In this document: positions 1 through 3,932 of the stretch, in pieces
Numbering within the stretch: position 1 is the stretch's first letter
Layout: each line of letters opens with the position of its first letter
Source of the DNA: Coriobacteriales bacterium
GTDB lineage: Bacteria; Actinomycetota; Coriobacteriia; Coriobacteriales; UBA8131
Direction: 5' to 3'
DNA length: 9,409 bases
Assembly (NCBI GenBank): GCA_031274985.1
Contig: JAISPK010000107.1
Coordinates: 1-9,409 of the forward strand
Program-made: the position numbers and the translations under genes
Notes under the pieces: generated by a model
The model's input: the letters and a program-made list of their open reading frames with translations, nothing else
What the model was told of the DNA's origin: nothing
Databases searched by the model: none

Positions 1-18
1 GCTCAAAATCTCTTTCAT
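1..18 (-). CDS. 5' end of a divergent gene (partial, unidentified)
   Basis: Read on the minus strand, an ATG at 18-16 begins six codons (M-K-E-I-L-S) that run off the left edge of the window. The start is supported by a textbook Shine-Dalgarno sequence, AAGGAG, seven bases upstream. This is the only strong ribosome-binding site in the window; the other two start regions seen here have none. Six residues do not allow a product to be named. The gene is transcribed away from the antiporter, and its regulatory region must lie in the AT-rich stretch to its right. It could still be a chance ATG, but the match in both sequence and spacing makes a real start more likely. Confidence 0.55.
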
Positions 19-25
19 GCTCTCT

Positions 26-31
26 CTCCTT
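26..31 (-). promoter_or_regulatory. Shine-Dalgarno site of the divergent gene
   Basis: CTCCTT on the plus strand reads AAGGAG on the minus strand and sits seven bases before the ATG at 18-16. This is a full match to the anti-Shine-Dalgarno core at ideal spacing, and it decides the start of the leftward gene. Confidence 0.6.
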
Positions 32-237
32 CTCGACAAAATATCTGCCTTCGGTTTACCCCACACAAAAACAGGTCTTGATTAACTGGTTTTTAGTTAG
101 ATAACGGTCTTGCAGTAGTCTGTTTAAGGTACGTTGTTTTTGTTCTTATGCGAATGATAACATGCTTTATGCTTTGCGGACTACAGAGAGGAGTATTTTT
201 TGCCCTTTTTGGCCTTTTTTGGAGAAAACAACATTAC
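32..237. other. AT-rich intergenic region, probable control region of the leftward gene
   Basis: No convincing gene is seen here. Reading frames that start here on the plus strand run straight into the repeat block and translate it, so they are not believable. Small dyads are present: AAAAACAG (68-75) pairs imperfectly with CTGGTTTTT (86-94), and TAACT (83-87) pairs with AGTTA (95-99). On the minus strand, the region 32-130 should contain the promoter of the leftward gene, but no clear -35/-10 pair stands out. The right end (198-226) is a run of T tracts around a GGCC. Confidence 0.4.
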
Positions 238-474
238 CTGTCGTTCCCGCAGTTCTCTGTCGTTCCCGCGAAGGCGGGAACCCATACCCCCTGTCGTTCC
301 CGCATCCAACCCTGTCGTTCCCGCAACCCCCTCTGTCGTTCCCGCGAAGGCGGGAACCCATAACCCTCTGTCGTTCCCGCATCCAACCCTGTCGTTCCCG
401 CGAAGGCGGGAACCCATAACCCTCTGTCGTTCCCGCGCCCCCCTCTGTCATTCCCGCGAAGGCGGGAACCCATA
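238..474 (+). repeat. Nine-copy block of palindromic repeats (long and short units)
   Basis: Nine units each begin CTGTCGTTCCCGC; the last has CTGTCATTCCCGC. They start at 238, 257, 291, 312, 333, 368, 389, 424 and 445. Units at 257, 333, 389 and 445 are long: the head continues with GAAGGCGGGAACCCATA, giving a hairpin with stem TTCCCGC/GCGGGAA and loop GAAG. Units at 238, 291, 312, 368 and 424 are short: the second arm is missing and the head is followed by ATCCAACC or a similar link. Starts are about 21 bp apart after most short units and 34-35 bp after long ones, so short plus long makes a 56-bp super-unit (333 to 389 to 445, and 368 to 424). This resembles the GC-rich palindromic interspersed repeats found in many bacterial genomes, such as the ATTCCC-type elements of Neisseria. 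It is not a CRISPR, because there are no unique spacers. Confidence 0.9.
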
Positions 475-475
475 A

Positions 476-534
476 CCCCTCATCGCACAAAAGATTCTTC
501 GGGCTTGCGCCCTCAGAATGACAAAGTGTCTGTC
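476..534 (+). repeat. 59-bp direct repeat, copy 1 (second palindromic family)
   Basis: This unit and the one at 561-619 match at 57 of 59 positions by eye. The core folds into a hairpin: GGGC-TTGC-GCCC, flanked beyond a TC/TC internal loop by ATTCT/AGAAT. Read on the minus strand it opens TGTCATTCTGAG, which resembles the TGTCGTTCCCGC head of the neighbouring block. Similar motifs ending in CAGAATGACA are scattered through many bacterial genomes. No coding role is seen. Confidence 0.85.
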
Positions 535-560
535 ATCCTGAGCCGCAGGCGAAGGATCTT
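535..560 (-). repeat. Diverged inverted copy between the two 59-bp repeats
   Basis: On the minus strand this stretch, with its flanks, reads AGATCCTTCGCCTGCGG and then CTCAGGATGACA. It lines up with the core of the flanking repeats, AGATTCTTCGGGCTTGCG and then CCTCAGAATGACA. It is therefore an inverted, diverged member of the same family, giving the order direct, inverted, direct. It also forms its own hairpin (ATCCT/AGGAT outer stem). Confidence 0.7.
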
Positions 561-619
561 CCCCTCATCACACAAAAGATTCTTCGGGCTTGCGCCCTCA
601 GAATGACAAAGTATCTGTC
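561..619 (+). repeat. 59-bp direct repeat, copy 2
   Basis: Near-identical to 476-534, with one change in each end region (CATCA for CATCG, AAAGTA for AAAGTG). The 85-bp offset and near identity point to recent duplication or gene conversion. It is followed by a further short palindromic stretch (about 624-645, CATTCGGCGTAGCCGAGCG), which may be another decayed element. Confidence 0.85.
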
Positions 620-916
620 CCCCTGCGCATTCGGCGTAGCCGAGCGTTACAAGGTCTCCCTCTAAGCAAAAACAGGCCCCTTCCAACAAAAATATCTCCC
701 TTTATGTCAAAAAAACAAAGAAACGCGAAGATTTTTGTGAAGCCGAGTGTTACTGCCTGTGAGCACTTTTTTATACTGCTGGTCAGTAAATTGCTGTTAT
801 GTATAGCAGTTTTGAGGAGAAAATAATTCTTCGCGTTTCATCGATATTTATGCAAAATTATTTGTTTTTGTGTGAATTCCGGGTTCAGAAGAGAAAAGAT
901 TACGACAAGGAAAGGG
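620..916. other. AT-rich non-coding stretch between repeat blocks
   Basis: No gene is supported. The reading frames here lack ribosome-binding sites, and those that go on to the right translate the repeat copies. The phrase AGCCGAGYGTTAC occurs twice (about 643 and 741). A TATACT hexamer at 772-777 has only a poor -35 partner (TTACTG at 750-755), so a promoter here is doubtful. The main structure is the inverted repeat listed separately. The composition is plainly more AT-rich than the genes that follow. Confidence 0.5.
720..839. repeat. 12-bp inverted repeat bounding about 96 bp
   Basis: GAAACGCGAAGA at 720-731 is the exact reverse complement of TCTTCGCGTTTC at 828-839. The match resumes weakly inward after one mismatch. 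Inside is a smaller dyad, ACTGCT (775-780) with AGCAGT (805-810). The ends could be those of a tiny non-autonomous element or a long stem in a transcript. No target-site duplication is evident on the flanks, so a mobile origin is unproven. Confidence 0.6.
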
Positions 917-986
917 TATGGGGTCCCGCCTTCGCGGGAACGACAGAGGGGTCGCGGGAACGACAGAGGGGTCGCGGGAACGACAG
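917..986 (-). repeat. Inverted, shorter copy of the palindromic repeat block
   Basis: One long unit (917-946, with one change in its first arm, GGTCCCGC for GTTCCCGC) and two short units (954-966 and 974-986, each GCGGGAACGACAG) are the reverse complement of units in the 238-474 block. The two blocks therefore face each other across about 440 bp. A partial copy of the second repeat family (CAGAATGACAAAGTG, 994-1008) follows directly, keeping both families side by side as on the left. Confidence 0.85.
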
Positions 987-1070
987 AGGGGGGCAGAATG
1001 ACAAAGTGAGTGTCAGCCTGCGCGGTTAACCGTTTGCAAACCTTGGGCTACAAACAAGAGCCGTTTCTCT

Positions 1071-1096
1071 TTGGGACTTGCGTTCCTTGGTACAAT
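1071..1096 (+). promoter_or_regulatory. Probable promoter of the antiporter gene, placed for a leaderless mRNA
   Basis: A good -10 hexamer, TACAAT, lies at 1091-1096. The upstream TTGGGA (1071-1076) is a possible -35 but is only 14 bp away, so the -10 is the main evidence. Transcription would begin about seven bases later, at or within a base of the ATG at 1103. That suits leaderless translation, which is common in actinobacteria with TANNNT -10 boxes. No Shine-Dalgarno sequence precedes the ATG. Confidence 0.5.
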
Positions 1097-1102
1097 TCTT
1101 GT

Positions 1103-3421
1103 ATGCATTCTTTTGAGTTTATCCTGATCCTGCTTGTGGCAGCGCTTGCTTCCAGTTTTATTGGAGCACGGTTTCCGCACGTCTCAACCCCCCTGGTGCA
1201 AATTGCTGCCGGCATCGTCCTTACCCTGCTACCACTCGACTTTGATGTGCAGCTCGACCCCGAGCTGTTTATGGTGCTCTTTATTGCGCCGCTGTTATTT
1301 CATGACGCTACCAGGATGAACCGGCCTGCTCTCTGGCGGCTCAAATACCCGGTGCTGCTTTTGGCGCTTGGCCTGGTGTTCTGCACGGTGCTGATTTTAG
1401 GCTTTGCGGTCAATCTCTTTGCACCGTCCATTCCTCTTGCTGCTGCCTTTGCCCTGGCTGCCGCCCTGGCTCCCACCGATGCTGTTTCGGTTGCCTCTCT
1501 CAAACAAACCGCAAAGATCTCCGGCGAGCAGGATAAGCTGCTTCAGGGCGAGTCCCTCCTCAACGATGCCTCTTCTATCGTTTCCTTTAACTTTGCCATT
1601 GCCGCGGTTGTTACCGGCACGTTTTCAATATGGCAGGCCGAAGGCGTTTTTCTGCTCCAGTTTTTGGGCGGCCTGGCTTTGGGTGTTGTGGTGATGCTCG
1701 CCCGTTACGGGCTTATCCGCTTTCTGCGCTCCCGCGGCATGGAGAGCGTCTCCTTCCATGTGCTCTTTGAGCTCGTCACACCCTTCCTGGTTTATCTGCT
1801 GGCCGAGCTCGTTGGCGTGAGCGGCATCATCGCCGTGGTAGCTGCCGGCATCGCCCACGGCCTTGAGCCGCGCGCGATAACCCCCTCGTCTGCTCGCTTG
1901 AACGTGGTGTCGTCCAGCGTGTGGTCGGTGTTTGCCTTTACCTTAAACGGTCTCGTGTTTTTGATCCTGGGTTCGCAACTGCCCTATGTAGTAGAGCGCG
2001 TCTGGACCGGCACCGCCGCAAACACCAACTATCTACTGGTTTTTGTTGTCTTTATTCTGATCATCATTTTGGTGCTCCGCTTTTTATGGTTGCTCGTTAT
2101 GCGTCGCAATGTTCACTTGGCTCAGTCAGACGAACCGGTTGTTGCAACCGGGAGCCTGGATGATTTGAGCGATGAAGCTGCCGGCGCAAGCACGGTTGAT
2201 GCTCTTGACGGTTATCCCGGGGCTGATAAAGCTTTTGCAGAAGAGGCCTCGTTTTCTACCGACTTTGCAAACAGGGACTTTGTTGAGCGCGAAGCCGCCC
2301 TTGAAGAGCATGTTGCACTCAAAAAACAGGAGCACAAAGAGGCGCATCTCGAGCGCCGAAAGGCTAAGAAAGCGGCTCGCCGCGCCAGTATCGAGGCAGC
2401 TCACGCTGATAAACACTACTGGAAGCTCCACCTCACCGACTCCCTTTTGCTCTCGTTTTCGGGCGTTAAAGGTGCTATCACCCTAGCGGTGATATTCTCT
2501 GTTCCCCTGACCCTGGACGGCGTGACGCCGTTTCCTGAGCGTGACTTGCTCATTTTTCTGGCAAGCGGGGTCATCCTGCTGTCGCTGCTGGCAGCCAACT
2601 TTCTTGTGCCGTTTATTGCTCCCCGCAAGAAGCAGGCTCGCATGCAAGAAGAAGCCGAGCTTCAAGCCACCTTGAATATCTACCGTAAGGTCATCGCCGA
2701 GTTGTCTGCCTCTGCTGAAGAGGATGAGCGCTCGGCCGTGAGCGAGGTAGTGCGCCATTATTATCATCGCATCGCTTCGCTTAAGGCAAACAACAGCCTG
2801 CAACTGCCCAACGAGACGCAGGTGCGCCATTACATTGTGGAGCTGCAGCTTGAAAACACGCAGCGGCTCACCGACCTCGACAAGGTGAGCAGTTTGACGG
2901 CCTACTATTACATCGACCTCCTGAGTCGCCAGTTAGCGCGCATCGAACACCACAATTCTTTGAGATGGGAGCTGCATGCATTTGTTGACCAGTTCGTGCA
3001 CCGTTGGAGAATGCATAAGGGCGTCCGCAAGGCACGCCAGGAGAGCGGCAAGCGGGACCGGCTGGTGGTTCTCTACGACCTTCACTCACTGCAACTGGCA
3101 AACTATCGCTACGTTATCGAGACGCTTGAGAACACGTTGCCCTCTGATGAATATCCGGCTTATACCGTTGACCTGATCAAGAAAGAGATGAAGCAGCATC
3201 TGGTGCGCCTGGAAGACCGCTGGGGCCGCGACGGCACCACACTGGTAACTGCACGCAAAGATCAAAGCGCCATTATTGCAGTTGAGGCGCGCGCGCTCGA
3301 GTGCGAGCGACAAGCCATTCAGCAGGCCTTTGAAACGGGAGCCATCTCTGACGAGACCGCCAAGATGCTTCGCGACAACGTCGCGCTCATGGAGCTGGAC
3401 ATCGAAGAGCAGTTGGAGTAG
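1103..3421 (+). CDS. CPA1-family Na+/H+ antiporter with long charged insert and C-terminal tail
   Basis: An integral membrane cation/proton exchanger (Na_H_Exchanger family, NhaP/NHE-like) that would use the proton gradient to expel Na+ or K+. The 772-residue product has about ten or more hydrophobic segments in residues 1-335. It carries the family's core motifs APTDAVSV (123-130) and GESLLNDAS (149-157), including the Asn-Asp pair (154-155) expected at the ion site. A charged stretch without membrane segments, about 338-442, interrupts the domain. It starts acidic and becomes strongly basic (ERRKAKKAARR). The domain then resumes with GVKGAITLAV (454-463) and a last membrane helix (about 481-504). 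Residues 505-772 are a hydrophilic, helix-rich cytoplasmic tail, probably regulatory. Bacterial relatives are commonly 400-550 residues, so this one is long. The frame is open back to a GTG at 1010, but that lies in repeat DNA; ATG 1103 begins directly with the first helix and has a promoter just upstream. The exact ion cannot be told. Confidence 0.93.
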   Translation: MHSFEFILILLVAALASSFIGARFPHVSTPLVQIAAGIVLTLLPLDFDVQLDPELFMVLFIAPLLFHDATRMNRPALWRLKYPVLLLALGLVFCTVLILGFAVNLFAPSIPLAAAFALAAALAPTDAVSVASLKQTAKISGEQDKLLQGESLLNDASSIVSFNFAIAAVVTGTFSIWQAEGVFLLQFLGGLALGVVVMLARYGLIRFLRSRGMESVSFHVLFELVTPFLVYLLAELVGVSGIIAVVAAGIAHGLEPRAITPSSARLNVVSSSVWSVFAFTLNGLVFLILGSQLPYVVERVWTGTAANTNYLLVFVVFILIIILVLRFLWLLVMRRNVHLAQSDEPVVATGSLDDLSDEAAGASTVDALDGYPGADKAFAEEASFSTDFANRDFVEREAALEEHVALKKQEHKEAHLERRKAKKAARRASIEAAHADKHYWKLHLTDSLLLSFSGVKGAITLAVIFSVPLTLDGVTPFPERDLLIFLASGVILLSLLAANFLVPFIAPRKKQARMQEEAELQATLNIYRKVIAELSASAEEDERSAVSEVVRHYYHRIASLKANNSLQLPNETQVRHYIVELQLENTQRLTDLDKVSSLTAYYYIDLLSRQLARIEHHNSLRWELHAFVDQFVHRWRMHKGVRKARQESGKRDRLVVLYDLHSLQLANYRYVIETLENTLPSDEYPAYTVDLIKKEMKQHLVRLEDRWGRDGTTLVTARKDQSAIIAVEARALECERQAIQQAFETGAISDETAKMLRDNVALMELDIEEQLE

Positions 3422-3433
3422 CGGCGCTGCTTC

Positions 3434-3506
3434 CAGACAAAAGGGGACATGGGGGACAGGAGGCCGTGGCTGGTGTGCTGACAGAAGGTACGTCCCCTTT
3501 TGTCTG
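3434..3506. repeat. 15-bp perfect inverted repeat after the antiporter gene
   Basis: CAGACAAAAGGGGAC (3434-3448) and GTCCCCTTTTGTCTG (3492-3506) are exact reverse complements around a 43-bp centre, which itself holds a second GGGGAC (3452-3457). It begins 13 bp after the antiporter stop codon. It could end antiporter transcription as a large hairpin, since the right arm supplies a short T run, or it could be an interspersed palindromic element of the kind often seen between genes. The last bases of the right arm overlap the likely -35 box of the tRNA gene. Confidence 0.8.
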
Positions 3507-3528
3507 CTTTATGTACTTCTGGTATCCT
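3500..3528 (+). promoter_or_regulatory. Probable promoter of the tRNA-Ser gene
   Basis: TTGTCT (3500-3505) and TATCCT (3523-3528) are separated by 17 bp, giving a start near 3535, about seven bases before the mature tRNA end. The -35 box lies inside the right arm of the inverted repeat. The -35 is weak outside its TTG, so the call rests on spacing and location. Confidence 0.45.
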
Positions 3529-3541
3529 ACTGTGTGGCTGC

Positions 3542-3634
3542 GGAGAGATGGCTGAGCGGCTGAAAGCGGCGGTCTCGAAAACCGTTTGTCCGGCAACCCC
3601 GGGCACGGGGGTTCAAATCCCCCTCTCTCCGCCA
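3542..3634 (+). tRNA. tRNA-Ser (anticodon CGA)
   Basis: The gene folds as a class II tRNA. The acceptor stem is GGAGAGA (3542-3548) with TCTCTCC (3624-3630), the discriminator base is G, and the CCA end is encoded (3632-3634). The anticodon stem GCGGT/ACCGT (last pair G-U) encloses the loop CTCGAAA with anticodon CGA at 3576-3578, which reads UCG codons. A long variable arm (3586-3606), typical of serine tRNAs, and a T arm GGGGG-TTCAAAT-CCCCC (3607-3623) follow. The sequence resembles the well-known bacterial tRNA-Ser(CGA). No integrase gene or attachment-site duplication is visible beside it. Confidence 0.96.
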
Positions 3635-3647
3635 CAGGACAAAAAAG

Positions 3648-3656
3648 TGCTATACT
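3648..3656 (+). promoter_or_regulatory. Extended -10 promoter candidate after the tRNA
   Basis: TGCTATACT matches the extended -10 pattern (TGn plus a TATAAT-like box, 5 of 6). There is no recognisable -35 box, since the expected position falls in the 3' end of the tRNA gene, but extended -10 promoters can work without one. A start near 3663 would give a transcript of about 117 bases ending at the hairpin at 3746-3779. Confidence 0.4.
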
Positions 3657-3662
3657 GGCACT

Positions 3663-3779
3663 GTCCGAAAGGGCAACGATCGGTGTCGTGAGCCGCATAA
3701 TCACTCTAAAGATCGGGGTTGCGCCCGCAAAAACGCCCTAAAATAAAAGGCCACAGAGCAAATTCGCTTTGTGGCCTTT
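3663..3779 (+). ncRNA. Possible small structured RNA (unidentified) or tRNA 3' trailer
   Basis: There is no believable reading frame here, yet the segment is bounded by an extended -10 box and a strong terminator hairpin. It can form a long-range pairing of GGGCAACGATC (about 3671-3681) with the GATC, GTT and GCCC blocks at about 3713-3726. It also has a CC-GAAA-GG tetraloop hairpin (about 3665-3672) and a TTGC-GCCC-GCAA hairpin (about 3719-3730). These pairings compete, so one fold cannot be fixed by eye. It lacks the conserved core of the signal recognition particle RNA and does not look like 5S, 6S or tmRNA. The plain alternative is that it is the trailer of the tRNA transcript, cut off during processing. 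Confidence 0.3.
3746..3779. terminator. Strong hairpin terminator, possibly bidirectional
   Basis: AAAGGCCACAGAGC (3746-3759) pairs along its full 14 bases, with one G-U pair, with GCTTTGTGGCCTTT (3766-3779) around a six-base loop. The stem ends in T on one side and A on the other, so it could stop transcription from both directions. The T run after the stem is short. It most likely ends the tRNA or small-RNA transcript and insulates the surface-protein gene. Confidence 0.75.
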
Positions 3780-3790
3780 GAGATTCAAGG

Positions 3791-3805
3791 GAGCCATTAT
3801 GGCTC
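3791..3805. promoter_or_regulatory. 15-bp palindrome, possible operator
   Basis: GAGCCATTATGGCTC is a perfect dyad of two 7-bp arms around a single T. The one-base centre makes it a poor RNA hairpin but a reasonable binding site for a dimeric DNA-binding protein. It lies about 140 bp upstream of the surface-protein start. No second copy is seen in the window, so an operator role is a guess. Confidence 0.25.
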
Positions 3806-3896
3806 GCGTCCCCCTGTAAACAAGCCGTTAACTAGCGCGCTTCTAAATGCCAAAACGGCCACACAAGTATGTATCCTCAAGACTTTTTTCTTTGGG

Positions 3897-3925
3897 TTGG
3901 CTACGATACTCACGATGATTAGTTT
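3897..3925 (+). promoter_or_regulatory. Possible promoter of the large surface-protein gene
   Basis: TTGGCT (3897-3902) and TAGTTT (3920-3925) are spaced by 17 bp. The -10 box fits the TANNNT pattern, and its end is seven bases before the ATG at 3933, so the message would be leaderless, much as for the antiporter gene. Both boxes are weak in themselves. The upstream 3806-3896 stretch shows no better pair. Confidence 0.35.
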
Positions 3926-3932
3926 CTGAGTA

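Noticed and set aside
68..94. Rho-independent terminator
   Set aside because: The stem is AT-rich with a bulge and there is no gene ending on its left to terminate on the plus strand.
238..474. CRISPR array
   Set aside because: The units repeat at about 21 and 35 bp, the sequence between them is itself repeated rather than unique, and no cas gene is present.
148..490. Small proteins encoded across the repeat block on either strand
   Set aside because: They translate the repeats in several frames on both strands (VVPAKAGTH-like and GNDRG-like strings) and have no ribosome-binding sites; such ORFs are a known artefact of this repeat type.
799..1029. 76-residue reading frame before the antiporter
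   Set aside because: It has no ribosome-binding site, its second half is a translation of the inverted repeats, and it overlaps the antiporter's promoter side without any family signal.
3542..3634. tRNA gene as an integration site for a mobile element
   Set aside because: No integrase is present, and no duplicate of the tRNA 3' end is seen elsewhere in the window.
3663..3745. Signal recognition particle RNA (4.5S/scRNA)
   Set aside because: A GAAA tetraloop closed by CC/GG is present, but the conserved asymmetric and symmetric loop bases around it are missing.
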